A stretch of DNA of 64,000 nt from Hominisplanchenecus faecis (lineage in GTDB: Bacteria > Bacillota > Clostridia > Lachnospirales > Lachnospiraceae): the NCBI RefSeq assembly GCF_020687205.1, contig NZ_JAJEQE010000009.1, positions 21,800-85,799 on the forward strand, given 5' to 3'. The notes under the pieces are model-generated. The model was given only the letters and a program-made list of their open reading frames with translations, was not told where the DNA came from and ran no database searches. Made by a program: the position numbers and the translations under genes. Positions 8,089 to 16,093 of this stretch are shown piece after piece (the stretch's first letter is position 1; the number at the start of each line of letters is the position of its first letter).

Positions 8089-8460
8089 GCCCGGTCTGAA
8101 AGCGAAAACAGCTTACCCTTTCCCTGTTTCTCTCTTTCGTGGCCGAAGGCAGCACCTTGACAAAGAAAGCCCGTTGGGAGGCCAACGCCGCAGTATAAGG
8201 CAAACGGATACATTCCTGTTTGTGCCGAGCCATACGGCCGGTGCGCCATGACCTCGTTTCAAGTCCGCAGGACGGGACCACTGTAACGGGCGAGCGAACA
8301 GCACCAGACCGCAAAGTAAGCGTGGCTGCTTGCGGGCGATGACACACGGGCAGGGTCAAAGATACTCGCGCATTGAACGCCCACAAAGCATTGTGCGCCG
8401 CACCCATCAGCATGGGCCGGGGTTAGACTCCCGTGGAGCTGTGCCAGCAGCCGTCCGTAA
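8089..8460 (+). ncRNA. Candidate structured non-coding RNA of the mobile element
   Basis: There is no convincing gene here on either strand, yet the stretch is G+C-rich and full of local hairpins. Clear ones are CGTTGG-GAGG-CCAACG (8172-8187), GGCAAAC with GTTTGtGCC (8199-8226), GTCC-GCA-GGAC (8263-8273), CCGCAA with TTGCGG (8309-8335), GCGCA with TGCGC (8368-8398) and CCCAT-CAGC-ATGGG (8403-8416). The density suggests a conserved folded RNA or a DNA region bound by several proteins. The strand is assumed from the neighbouring genes. No Rfam family is recognised by eye. Confidence 0.4.
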
Positions 8461-8477
8461 GCCTACTTTTCTTTTTT

Positions 8478-8586
8478 GAAAGTTTATGGATAGATCGTAA
8501 ACTTTTCAATTAGCAGCAGACAAACACGGAGCAGCACGGTAAAATGATGGTGGAAGTTATATTATCCACACATATTCGTGCTGTTC
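8478..8586 (+). promoter_or_regulatory. Two hairpins in the leader of the excisionase gene
   Basis: AAAGTTTA pairs with TAAACTTT across 11 nt at about 8479-8505. GAGCAGCACG (8529-8538) pairs with CGTGCTGTTC (8577-8586) with one G-U pair, and an inner TGG/CCA can extend it. They sit between the candidate RNA and xis and could control excisionase expression, or serve as binding sites for integration proteins. Confidence 0.4.
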
Positions 8587-8612
8587 CTTTTCATAACTGA
8601 AAGGGGGTTCTC

Positions 8613-8819
8613 ATGTCTCAAACATGGAACGGCACGAAGAAAGAAACCCCTGAAAGAAGGACATATACGGTTGACGATATTGCTCAAATTCTGGGCATCG
8701 GAAGAACTTCCGCATATATCCTTGTAAAAGAAGGGCACTTCAAAATCGTGCGAATTGGTAACGCCATACGCATTTCCAAGCGGTCATTTGACGAGTGGCT
8801 TGACTCCCTCGACCTGTGA
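8613..8819 (+). CDS. xis: Excisionase-type helix-turn-helix protein
   Basis: A 68-residue protein with the excisionase/MerR-like winged HTH of the DNA-binding domain family (YTVDDIAQILGIGRTSAYIL, then IRIGNAIRISKRSFDEWL in part). It has a strong AAGGGGG ribosome binding site. It lies 20 bp upstream of the integrase start. Excisionases bend DNA at the element ends and bias the integrase towards excision. The symbol follows from position next to int. Confidence 0.85.
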   Translation: MSQTWNGTKKETPERRTYTVDDIAQILGIGRTSAYILVKEGHFKIVRIGNAIRISKRSFDEWLDSLDL

Positions 8820-8839
8820 TCCAAGAAAGGAAGAACGAT

Positions 8840-10234
8840 ATGGCATCTATAATCAAGCGAAAGAAAAACTATTCCGTTGTTTACAACTATGTGGACGAAA
8901 ACGGAGAAACCAAACAGAAGTGGGAAACCTGGCATACCCACAAAGAGGCCTTAAAGCGCAAGGCGGAAATCGAAAATCAGCAGCACACGGGAACTTTTCT
9001 CCCGCCAAGCAATCAGACGATCACCGAGTTCCTTTATGACTTCGTATCTCTTTACGGAGAAAAGAAATGGGGCGTGTCTATGTATGACAGCCAAACGGCG
9101 CTGATTGCCAACTATATCAATCCGATCATCGGTGATATGGAGGTACAGGCGGTTACTCCCCGTGCGGTTGACGGTTATATCCAGACCTTGCAGAAAACCA
9201 AGTCGGTGTCTACCAAGACCCGAAAGGCTGTTACCACCTATGTCAGCGACAAGACCATTGAAAAGATCATCAAGCTCCTGCGGTGTGCGTTTAAGCAGGC
9301 GGTACGATGGGAAATCATTGCAAGAAATCCCTTTGACAATGTGATCCTCCCGAAAACGGAGTATGCGAAACGGGATATCTGGACAGCGGATATGATCCGT
9401 CTTGCCCTGGACAAATGCACGGACAGCAAGCTCTATGTAGCAATGAACCTTTCCTTTGCCTGCTCTCTGCGCATGGGTGAAATCCTGGGGCTGACCTGGG
9501 AGAACGTCCATATTTCCGATGAAGATATTGCGGCGGATAATGCCTATGTCTACATCGACAAGGAGCTGACGAGGGCTTCCAAACGGGCGATTGAAACGCT
9601 GGGTGAGAAGGATATCTATTACATCTTCACTCCGCTTATGCCGAACACCAGCACAAGAATTATTCTGAAAAAGCCGAAAACCGATTCCAGCATCCGTAAG
9701 GTGTGGCTGCCGAAAACGCTGGCCTACATTCTGCGGGAGTGGAAGAAATCCCAGGACGAGCTGAAAGGTTTCCTGGGCGACGAGTATCAGGACTTCGATC
9801 TGGTGGTGGCACTTCCCAATGGACGGCCCTGCGAGGATCGGATCATCCTCAAAGAGTTTGCAAAGCTCCGTGAGGACGCAGGGCTGCCGAAGGTGGTCTT
9901 TCATTCTCTCCGTCATTCCAGTACCACCTACAAACTGAAACTGAACCACGGCGATCTGAAAGCCACTCAGGGCGATACGGGTCATGCCGAGATCGACATG
10001 ATAACCAGTATCTATGCTCACATTCTGGACGAGGATAGAAAGGTCAATGCTCAGAAATTTGAGACAGCCTTCTATGCCAAGCCTGATCTTCGCAATGTCC
10101 GTCCGCCGGAGGAACCGGCAAAATCGGAACCTGCGACCCTGAACCTTGAAAGTCTTGTGGAGCAGCTTCAGAAGTCGCCGGAGCTTGCAAGTGCGCTCGC
10201 AGCCCTGATAGCGGCGCAAGCCCCGGCAAAGTGA
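8840..10234 (+). CDS. int: Tyrosine recombinase/integrase of the element
   Basis: A 464-residue integrase with an N-terminal AP2-like arm-binding domain (residues about 1-50), a SAM-like core-binding domain (about 60-160) and a C-terminal catalytic domain. Catalytic residues visible are Arg211 (CSLRMGEILGL), His355 and Arg358 (FHSLRHSSTTY), His382 (TGHAEI) and nucleophile Tyr392 (SIYAHILDED). The ATG at 8840 is chosen because GAAAGGAAG lies 8 nt upstream. The gene ends 188 bp from the 3' end of tRNA-Arg, the likely attachment site. The last 30 residues are an alanine/glutamate-rich tail. Confidence 0.94.
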   Translation: MASIIKRKKNYSVVYNYVDENGETKQKWETWHTHKEALKRKAEIENQQHTGTFLPPSNQTITEFLYDFVSLYGEKKWGVSMYDSQTALIANYINPIIGDMEVQAVTPRAVDGYIQTLQKTKSVSTKTRKAVTTYVSDKTIEKIIKLLRCAFKQAVRWEIIARNPFDNVILPKTEYAKRDIWTADMIRLALDKCTDSKLYVAMNLSFACSLRMGEILGLTWENVHISDEDIAADNAYVYIDKELTRASKRAIETLGEKDIYYIFTPLMPNTSTRIILKKPKTDSSIRKVWLPKTLAYILREWKKSQDELKGFLGDEYQDFDLVVALPNGRPCEDRIILKEFAKLREDAGLPKVVFHSLRHSSTTYKLKLNHGDLKATQGDTGHAEIDMITSIYAHILDEDRKVNAQKFETAFYAKPDLRNVRPPEEPAKSEPATLNLESLVEQLQKSPELASALAALIAAQAPAK

Positions 10235-10248
10235 TCCGAAAAATCGAA

Positions 10249-10309
10249 TTAGCAAAACGCAGAATTTTCTTAGCAAATTTCTGAAAAGCGTTCGAGTCCA
10301 ATTAGCAAA
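10249..10309 (+). repeat. Three direct repeats TTAGCAAA, helically phased
   Basis: TTAGCAAA occurs at 10249-10256, 10270-10277 and 10302-10309, that is 21 and 32 bp apart, close to two and three turns of the helix. They lie between int and the tRNA target. They could be arm-type binding sites for the integrase; this is inference. Confidence 0.5.
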
Positions 10310-10334
10310 TATACATCATGCGGCGCATAAAAAT

Positions 10335-10365
10335 CTCCCGGTAACGGAAGTGAAATTACCGGGAG
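10335..10365 (-). terminator. Second terminator downstream of tRNA-Arg
   Basis: CTCCCGGTAA and TTACCGGGAG form a perfect 10-bp stem. Read on the minus strand it is followed by a T-run (complement of AAAAA at 10329-10333). Confidence 0.75.
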
Positions 10366-10382
10366 AAGGAGGAACAAAAAAA

Positions 10383-10413
10383 CGCTGCAAACCCCGAAAA
10401 AAGGCTTGCAGCG
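10383..10413 (-). terminator. First terminator downstream of tRNA-Arg
   Basis: CGCTGCAA and TTGCAGCG form an 8-bp stem, followed on the minus strand by seven T. It starts 9 nt after the end of the tRNA. Confidence 0.8.
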
Positions 10414-10421
10414 GTGCTTTC

Positions 10422-10498
10422 TGGCGTCCCAGAGAGGATTTGAACCTCCGACCCCACGCTTAGGAGGCGTGTGCTCTATCCAGCTGAGCTACTGAGAC
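10422..10498 (-). tRNA. tRNA-Arg (anticodon CCT)
   Basis: A full cloverleaf with encoded CCA. The acceptor GTCTCAG pairs with CTGGGAC (one G-U), the D-arm is GCTC...GAGC, the anticodon arm is CACGC-CTCCTAA-GCGTG, and the T-arm contains GGTTCAAATCC. Its 3' end faces the mobile element, as expected when a tyrosine recombinase uses the tRNA 3' end as target. Confidence 0.95.
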
Positions 10499-10523
10499 AT
10501 TTATAAGTTTTATGCAATTTTCA

Positions 10524-10591
10524 AGGCTCAAAGGAATCGAACCATCTGCCGCTTAGGAGGCGAGTGCTCTATCCAGCTGAGCTATGACGAC
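10524..10591 (-). pseudogene. Degenerate tRNA-Arg(CCT)-like copy
   Basis: From the D-arm to the anticodon loop it is nearly identical to the neighbouring tRNA-Arg, including the loop CTCCTAA. The 3' half is not: the 5' acceptor GTCGTCA finds no complementary 3' strand, the T-stem is mismatched and no CCA follows. It lies between the promoter at 10651-10679 and the intact gene. It may be a relic of an earlier integration or of a tandem duplication. Confidence 0.6.
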
Positions 10592-10650
10592 ACATGCCGC
10601 AACCCTTGATTTTACTGGGTTTCTGGGAATTTTCCCTTCGACCATATATA

Positions 10651-10679
10651 AGATTATCAGCTCTGTTATAAGCTGTCAA
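10651..10679 (-). promoter_or_regulatory. Promoter for the tRNA-Arg unit
   Basis: On the minus strand TTGACA (10674-10679) and TAATCT (10651-10656) are separated by 17 bp and lie 60 bp upstream of the first tRNA-like sequence. Confidence 0.7.
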
Positions 10680-10721
10680 TCACATTTTTATATCTATCCA
10701 AAAACTAAGGAAACAGTGTGT

Positions 10722-10748
10722 CTGGCAGCCGAAGCTGCCAGCCTTTTT
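10722..10748. terminator. Hairpin between DUF3881 gene and tRNA-Arg unit
   Basis: CTGGCAGC-CGAA-GCTGCCAG is a perfect 8-bp stem. The minus-strand RNA would have a UUCG loop. The T-run (CCTTTTT) is on the plus side, so terminator activity for the leftward DUF3881 transcript is uncertain. Confidence 0.5.
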
Positions 10749-10780
10749 ATTATAGCACAGCTTTTTTTACGAGTCTACAC

Positions 10781-11662
10781 TTAATTTGCGAAATTGATAT
10801 GTCCCTGAAGCCATATAGTACCTTTAAATCTTCTTCCGACCTCCGGCTCACCGAGCAGATCCTCTTTGTTAATACAGACATCCAGGTTCATATCGTTGCA
10901 CTCCAGCCTGAGCTGATAAATGGTTTCTTTTGTATATTTATTCACTGTTTTTTCAACATCCTTAATGTTTCCCATGACCTGATAATGATCACATTCCAGG
11001 CCATACGGCATAAAGAGTGTGTCTACAATGCTGAAAAGATCTTCTTTTAAAATCCTCTGATTGACTGCCGCATAAGTATCAATATCTTCCAATGTCAGGC
11101 TTTCGATTGCCTCTGCATCACCCTGTCTTGCGGCTGCGATCATTTTATGCCTCTGATTTGCCGAATCACTTCCTGTCGCAGTGACACGCGGCTCCGCCTT
11201 CTGTACTGGAAATAAAATTTTGCCTTTCAGGGAAAGTCCGGAAAAGCTCGTGCTGATCTTATCACTCAACAGATGTCCGAGCAGCATTTCCTTTTTATAT
11301 TTTGCGGCATTCTGTAAATAGAAAATAACCGAAACACCGATCCTTACATCTTCGCAGACACCGGCAAAGGATTCTCTTGCCGCATGGCGTTCAATGATCA
11401 GATCTTCTTTGCTGCTGATATCTTTTCCCTGAAAATATGGGAAATAATACTCCTGATGGAAACCATCCGTATCCATAATGCCGCACATCTTGATTCCCAT
11501 ATTTTCACCAAAGCTTTTTGTATACTCTACAAAAGCTTTGTTTTTCCCTTCTCTTGAAACTTCTCTTTCGTCAAAATCGTGGAAAACCTCGGTGAGGATT
11601 TCTTTTATATCTTTTTCATTCTGCAGATTGCTAAATCCGATTGCTCGCAGATAATTATGCAA
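10781..11662 (-). CDS. DUF3881 family protein
   Basis: A 293-residue soluble protein of unknown function that matches the DUF3881 family, found mainly in Lachnospiraceae. It begins HNYLRAIGFSNLQNEKDIKE and ends KGTIWLQGHINF. No catalytic motif is recognised. The start is a TTG at 11662 preceded by GAGGTGG; an in-frame stop lies directly upstream. It follows serS by 14 bp, so the two are very likely co-transcribed. Confidence 0.8.
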   Translation of the reverse strand: MHNYLRAIGFSNLQNEKDIKEILTEVFHDFDEREVSREGKNKAFVEYTKSFGENMGIKMCGIMDTDGFHQEYYFPYFQGKDISSKEDLIIERHAARESFAGVCEDVRIGVSVIFYLQNAAKYKKEMLLGHLLSDKISTSFSGLSLKGKILFPVQKAEPRVTATGSDSANQRHKMIAAARQGDAEAIESLTLEDIDTYAAVNQRILKEDLFSIVDTLFMPYGLECDHYQVMGNIKDVEKTVNKYTKETIYQLRLECNDMNLDVCINKEDLLGEPEVGRRFKGTIWLQGHINFAN

Positions 11663-11676
11663 TTATGCCACCTCTA

Positions 11677-12960
11677 TTATTTCTTTTCAATCACTTTCAT
11701 GCCGCCCATGTATGGCTGAAGTACTTCCGGAATCTTAACGCTTCCGTCAGCCTGCAGGTTGTTCTCCAGGAATGCAATTAACATACGAGGCGGTGCAACT
11801 ACGGTATTGTTTAATGTATGTGCAAAATATTTGCCATTCTCACCATTTACGCGGATTTTCAGACGGCGTGCCTGAGCGTCACCTAAGTTTGAGCAGCTTC
11901 CTACTTCGAAATATTTTTTCTGTCTTGGAGACCATGCTTCTACGTCCACTGATTTTACTTTCAGGTCTGCCAGGTCACCGGAACAGCATTCCAGCGTACG
12001 AACCGGGATATCCATGCTGCGGAACAGATCTACGGTGTTTTTCCACAGTTTTTCATACCACATTTTGCTTTCTTCCGGTTTGCATACAACGATCATTTCC
12101 TGTTTTTCAAACTGGTGGATACGGTATACACCTCGCTCTTCGATGCCGTGTGCACCTTTTTCTTTTCTGAAACATGGAGAATAGCTGGTCAGCGTCTTCG
12201 GCAGCTCTTCTTCCGGAATGATTGTGTCGATGAATTTACCAATCATAGAATGTTCGCTGGTTCCGATCAGATACAGATCTTCGCCTTCGATTTTGTACAT
12301 CATGGAATCCATCTCGGCAAAACTCATAACGCCGGTAACTACGTTGCTGCGGATCATAAATGGCGGTACGCAGTAAGTAAATCCACGGTTGATCATGAAA
12401 TCACGTGCGTATGCGATCACTGCGGAATGCAGTCTTGCGATGTCTCCCATCAGGTAATAGAATCCGTTTCCGGCAACTTTTCTTGCACTGTCAAGGTCGA
12501 TACCGTTGAAAGATTCCATGATTTCTGTATGGTACGGGATTTCAAAATCCGGAACAACCGGCTCACCGAAGCGTTCGATCTCTACGTTTTCGCTGTCATC
12601 TTTTCCGATCGGCACAGACGGATCGATGATGTTCGGGATAACCATCATGTTTGTTTTCAGTTTTTCTTCTACTTCAGCTTCTTCTGCGGAAAGTTCGTTG
12701 ATACGGTCAGCACTTGCTGCTACCTGACGTTTTACTTCCTCTGCCTCTTCTTTTTTACCCTGTTTCATCAGGCCGCCGATCTCTTTGGACAGTTTGTTTC
12801 TTTCTGCACGCAGAGCTTCTACTTCCTGTTTGATCTCACGGTTTCTCTTGTCCAGCTCCAGTACTTCATCTACCAGCGGCAGTTTTTTATCCTGGAATTT
12901 ATTTCTGATATTCTGTTTTACAATTTCCGGATTTTCTCTCACAAATTTAATGTCTAACAT
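11677..12960 (-). CDS. serS: Serine--tRNA ligase
   Basis: A 427-residue class II aminoacyl-tRNA synthetase, the usual length. The N-terminal antiparallel coiled coil (about residues 25-110) grips the long arm of tRNA-Ser. The catalytic domain shows motif 2 (YSPCFRKEKGAHG) and motif 3 (VVAPPRMLIAFLENN), and TSEHSM at the serine pocket. It charges tRNA-Ser, including the copy at 63525. The 153-bp upstream region is too short for a T-box leader and shows none; a -10-like TAAAAT lies about 83 nt upstream on the minus strand. Confidence 0.97.
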   Translation of the reverse strand: MLDIKFVRENPEIVKQNIRNKFQDKKLPLVDEVLELDKRNREIKQEVEALRAERNKLSKEIGGLMKQGKKEEAEEVKRQVAASADRINELSAEEAEVEEKLKTNMMVIPNIIDPSVPIGKDDSENVEIERFGEPVVPDFEIPYHTEIMESFNGIDLDSARKVAGNGFYYLMGDIARLHSAVIAYARDFMINRGFTYCVPPFMIRSNVVTGVMSFAEMDSMMYKIEGEDLYLIGTSEHSMIGKFIDTIIPEEELPKTLTSYSPCFRKEKGAHGIEERGVYRIHQFEKQEMIVVCKPEESKMWYEKLWKNTVDLFRSMDIPVRTLECCSGDLADLKVKSVDVEAWSPRQKKYFEVGSCSNLGDAQARRLKIRVNGENGKYFAHTLNNTVVAPPRMLIAFLENNLQADGSVKIPEVLQPYMGGMKVIEKK

Positions 12961-13113
12961 TTTTTATCGTCCTTTTCTTTTATTTCATTTTATTTCAACT
13001 CAAGACCCTCTGGATCACGGGTCACTTCTTTTCCGATTTTAACACATGTAATCTGCCTCGTAAAGTGACTTTGTGTCCTTCTGTACAAACACTTTCTGTT
13101 TTAATACCTGACG

Positions 13114-13623
13114 TTATCCGATATCGTTATGTGCATTTACAGCCTGACGCAGTGCTTCTTTTTCTTCTTCGCCAAGCACGATATAAGACTCGCCTTTTAC
13201 GATTTCTTTGACATAAGTATAACAGCCTTCTCTGCTGTGGATCGCATTTAATACAAATCCGCTGTTCTCTTTATCCAGCATTGCAAGTGCAAAACTTAAT
13301 TTGCCGCCGACATCTTTGAATGCATCATATTTTACGATTGCAGTTTTGTTCAGTGTCATTTTCTGGATTTCTTTTAATTTATAAATCTCATCCGCCTGAT
13401 ATTTTACTGCTTCTGTCATGGCATCTACTTCTTCGAATTTCTTTTCAAATGCTTTTTCCAGAGATATCGCATCTTTTCCACGCATGAACATTTTGTACTT
13501 ATTCGTAAGTCTTGCCAGCTTCATGGACTGCTTGACCAGGAAAAAAATCAGCACAAGCTGTATCAGAATTACAATGATCAGCACGATACCTGCATCAATG
13601 CCTATCGCATCAAAAATCCCCAT
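13114..13623 (-). CDS. DUF4446 family membrane-anchored protein
   Basis: A 169-residue protein with one N-terminal membrane segment (residues 8-30, IGIDAGIVLIIVILIQLVLI), a charged coiled-coil stretch (about 45-95) and a compact C-terminal domain (AIVKYDAFKDVGGKLSFALA ...). It matches DUF4446, commonly encoded next to parB in clostridia. AGGGAAAAT precedes the ATG. It follows parB by 26 bp and may act with chromosome segregation at the membrane; that is inference from context. Confidence 0.82.
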   Translation of the reverse strand: MGIFDAIGIDAGIVLIIVILIQLVLIFFLVKQSMKLARLTNKYKMFMRGKDAISLEKAFEKKFEEVDAMTEAVKYQADEIYKLKEIQKMTLNKTAIVKYDAFKDVGGKLSFALAMLDKENSGFVLNAIHSREGCYTYVKEIVKGESYIVLGEEEKEALRQAVNAHNDIG

Positions 13624-13649
13624 ATTTTCCCTCCATTCCTTATTTAATT

Positions 13650-14543
13650 TTAATGATTCTGAACGCTTTCCAGCAGTTCAATGATCCTCTCCAGTTCCTC
13701 ATTGGAATAATACTCAATCTCAATTTTTCCGCTATTATTCTTTTTGTGACTGATCTGTACTTTTGTACCGAGTATTTCTTTTACCTTTTCTTCCAGATTC
13801 CGGTAAATGATCTCTACATCCGGTTCTTTTGTTTTTGTGGTTTCTTCCTTTTCTTCGCCCAGCTTTCTGACCAGTTTTTCTGTCTCTCTGACACTTAATT
13901 TATTATCAAAGATCTGATTTGCCATCTGGAACTGCAGATCTCGGTCTTCAATAGAAATCAACGCTCTCGCATGGCCGGTCGTGAGCATTTCATCGATCAC
14001 CATCTGCTGTACTCTCTCATCCAGCTTCAGAAGACGCATGGAATTGGTCACTGCCGTTCTGCTCTTGGAAACACGCTCCGCCACTTCATCCTGCTTCAGA
14101 TGAAACTCGGTGAGCAGCTTTTTATAAGCTCTTGCTTCGTCGATCGGATTTAAATTTTCCCGCTGAATATTTTCGATCAGAGAAATCTCCAGGATTTCCC
14201 GATCTGTATAACTCTTGATAATAGCCGGAACCTCTTTTAACCCTGCCATCTTTGCCGCACGCCATCTGCGTTCCCCTGCTATGATCTCGTAATGATCCTC
14301 TTTTTTCTGAACAATCAGCGGTTGGATAATTCCAAATTGTTTGATGGAATCCGACAATTCCAGCAACGCATCTTCATCAAAATGTTTCCGCGGCTGTTCT
14401 CTGTTTGGTTCAATATCTGTTATCTTCAGAAGAAGCTCATTTTTTTCCGGTTTCTGCTCCGTTTTTTCCGCTTTTCTTCTTACGCTATGCTCCGGGATCA
14501 GGGAGTCCAGTCCCTTACCAAGCCCTGCTTTTCTTACAGCCAT
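13650..14543 (-). CDS. parB: Chromosome partitioning protein ParB
   Basis: A 297-residue ParB/Spo0J. The start [13 protein letters not shown] is the ParA-stimulating N-terminus. The CTP-binding nuclease-like fold has [10 protein letters not shown] and [13 protein letters not shown]. The central HTH ([20 protein letters not shown]) binds parS. The C-terminal 50 residues would dimerise. It binds the two perfect parS sites at 15450 and 15865 and loads as a sliding clamp. Its start overlaps the end of parA by 10 nt. Confidence 0.96.
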   Translation of the reverse strand: MAVRKAGLGKGLDSLIPEHSVRRKAEKTEQKPEKNELLLKITDIEPNREQPRKHFDEDALLELSDSIKQFGIIQPLIVQKKEDHYEIIAGERRWRAAKMAGLKEVPAIIKSYTDREILEISLIENIQRENLNPIDEARAYKKLLTEFHLKQDEVAERVSKSRTAVTNSMRLLKLDERVQQMVIDEMLTTGHARALISIEDRDLQFQMANQIFDNKLSVRETEKLVRKLGEEKEETTKTKEPDVEIIYRNLEEKVKEILGTKVQISHKKNNSGKIEIEYYSNEELERIIELLESVQNH

Positions 14544-15310
14544 TCTTCCTCTCCTCTATGAATTACCTCTTCGGCAAGTCTGCGGTAGCTTTCTGCTCCG
14601 GTAGAACGCTTGTCATATCTGGTGATCGGCATTCCATAACTTGGTGCCTCTGCTAATCTTACATTTCTTGGGATAATTGTCTTATAAATATTCTGATCAA
14701 GATTATTTTTTACGTTTTCCACCACCTGAAGAGACAGATTGGTTCTTGCATCGTACATGGTAAATACCACGCCTTCGATTTCCAGATCAGGGTTCAGTCG
14801 ATCCTGGACAAGATTGATTGTGTGGATCAGCTGAGACAGTCCCTCGAGTGCATAATATTCGCACTGAATCGGCACGAGTACCGTATCTGCCGCACACATT
14901 GCATTGATAGTCAGCATACTTAAAGAAGGTGGACAGTCGATCAGCACAAAGTCATAGTTTTTCTTTACTTTATCGATTGCTTTCTTTAAAATATATTCCT
15001 TTTCCTCTGCTCCCACCAGCTCGATCTCTGCTGCTGCCAGATTGATATTTGACGGAAGAACACTCAGATTTTCATACTCACTTTCCATAATCGCATCCTC
15101 TACGGAACACTCTTCCAGCATCAGCTCGTACACCGTATTTTCTGCCTGCTCTTTGTCAATCCCCAGTCCGCTGGTAGTATTTCCCTGTGGGTCCATATCC
15201 ACTACCAGTACCTTCTTTCCCAGTTCTGCCAAAGAAGCTGCCAGATTGATCGCTGTTGTTGTTTTGCCTACACCACCCTTCTGGTTGGCGACTACGATAG
15301 TTCTTTCCAT
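14534..15310 (-). CDS. parA: Chromosome partitioning ATPase ParA (Soj)
   Basis: A 258-residue ParA/MinD-family ATPase with the deviant Walker A ([14 protein letters not shown]), the switch motif DMDPQGN and Walker B ([12 protein letters not shown]). It drives origin segregation with ParB and, in Bacillus, modulates DnaA. The ATG at 15310 is chosen because AAAGGGG lies just upstream on the minus strand; the open frame extends to 15394 without a better site. A degenerate parS-like sequence (TGTTTCACGTG at 15354-15364) lies in its leader. Confidence 0.96.
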   Translation of the reverse strand: MERTIVVANQKGGVGKTTTAINLAASLAELGKKVLVVDMDPQGNTTSGLGIDKEQAENTVYELMLEECSVEDAIMESEYENLSVLPSNINLAAAEIELVGAEEKEYILKKAIDKVKKNYDFVLIDCPPSLSMLTINAMCAADTVLVPIQCEYYALEGLSQLIHTINLVQDRLNPDLEIEGVVFTMYDARTNLSLQVVENVKNNLDQNIYKTIIPRNVRLAEAPSYGMPITRYDKRSTGAESYRRLAEEVIHRGEEEWL

Positions 15311-15449
15311 TAAATATTCCCCTTTCGTTTCCAGTTCATACCAGATGCTGCTTTGTTTCACGTGCATTTGCCCTGAACACAAAGTATTTTTCAATTATAA
15401 CACTTCTTTTTTTAGATATCCAGTCTTAAGCATTCCAAAATCCTGGAAA

Positions 15450-15465
15450 TGTTTCACGTGAAACA
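15450..15465. promoter_or_regulatory. parS site 1
   Basis: A perfect copy of the palindrome TGTTTCACGTGAAACA, the consensus ParB binding site of Firmicutes. It lies between parA and the coiled-coil gene. Confidence 0.97.
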
Positions 15466-15474
15466 TACGAAACA

Positions 15475-15801
15475 TTAATCCGGCAGATTCTGCACCTCTT
15501 CGAGCATGTACAGAAACTTGTCCAGCTTTGCCGTTACCTCTTCCAGTTCCCTCGCTGTCTGTGCCTGCTGCCTTTTGACATCATTCATCTGCTGATGCAT
15601 CTCATTCAGCATCTCCTTAGACACACGCATATCTGCCCGCGGCGAAAAAATTTCAAAATCAACGTCTTCCTTTTTTTGCACCTCGTCTATGCTTTTGTGA
15701 AGGCACTCACGTATCCCGTCAAGCCTTTCCTTTTGAGCTGTCAACCGTTCTTTTTCGGCTGTCAGACTGTCTGCTTTTTCCTTTAAATACTCTTTTACCA
15801 T
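15475..15801 (-). CDS. Coiled-coil protein of unknown function between two parS sites
   Basis: A 108-residue, highly charged, almost wholly helical protein (VKEYLKEKADSLTAEKERLT ... LEEVTAKLDKFLYMLEEVQN) with two long coiled-coil stretches and no recognised domain. The ATG at 15801 is the most likely start; the frame extends upstream to a TTG next to parS site 2, without a ribosome binding site. It lies upstream of parA in the same direction. A role linked to segregation or nucleoid organisation is possible but rests only on position. Confidence 0.65.
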   Translation of the reverse strand: MVKEYLKEKADSLTAEKERLTAQKERLDGIRECLHKSIDEVQKKEDVDFEIFSPRADMRVSKEMLNEMHQQMNDVKRQQAQTARELEEVTAKLDKFLYMLEEVQNLPD

Positions 15802-15864
15802 TTTATCATCGCTTTCTGTATGTTCTAACCCATTGTACTGGATAAACAGAGTTATGTAAAGCAA

Positions 15865-15880
15865 TGTTTCACGTGAAACA
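15865..15880. promoter_or_regulatory. parS site 2
   Basis: A second perfect TGTTTCACGTGAAACA, 415 bp from site 1, upstream of the coiled-coil gene. Confidence 0.97.
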
Positions 15881-16004
15881 TATGAAATTTTTATATCTTC
15901 TATATTGTTTCTTATTTCAAGAATACCTCTGACATTCTTGCTGCGATGTGCACGTCATGCATCCCATGCCATATTCTTCTGTGCACATCTGATATACTTT
16001 TGCC

Positions 16005-16033
16005 TTGTCTCTGCTTACATCTTGGATTATAAT
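16005..16033 (+). promoter_or_regulatory. Promoter of the alpha/beta hydrolase gene
   Basis: TTGTCT (16005-16010) and a perfect TATAAT (16028-16033) are spaced by 17 bp, 61 bp before the start codon. Confidence 0.7.
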
Positions 16034-16093
16034 GAAGGCAATGAAAAATCACAAAGATCTGTATAAGACAATGTTTCTCAGAAAGGAGTTTTT

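Larger units (their letters stand above)
1..10421. mobile_element. Right-hand part of an integrative conjugative/mobilizable element inserted at tRNA-Arg(CCT)
   Basis: A relaxase and mobC at the left edge, a cargo of regulator and exporter genes, and an xis-int pair ending about 190 bp before the 3' end of a tRNA-Arg gene form the layout of an integrated element. The genes are visibly richer in G+C than the chromosomal genes after 10.7 kb. The order sigma-like factor, HTH_16-type protein, excisionase, tyrosine recombinase resembles the recombination end of Tn916/Tn1549-type elements. The left end lies outside the window, so the size, the att core and any type IV secretion genes cannot be seen. 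Whether it is self-transmissible is unknown. Confidence 0.9.

Noticed and set aside
8072..8413. Leftward 113-codon frame in the hairpin-rich block
   Set aside because: Its composition is arbitrary, it overlaps the end of the HTH gene, and its translation matches no family; the hairpins explain the region better.
8951..10276. 441-codon leftward frame across the integrase
   Set aside because: It is antisense to a complete tyrosine recombinase with all catalytic residues; no ribosome binding site or family match.
12115..12957. 280-codon rightward frame inside serS
   Set aside because: It is an antisense shadow of the coiled-coil and catalytic domains of serS.
12961..13113. T-box leader for serS
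   Set aside because: The gap is only 153 bp, and neither a T-box consensus nor a specifier stem is visible.
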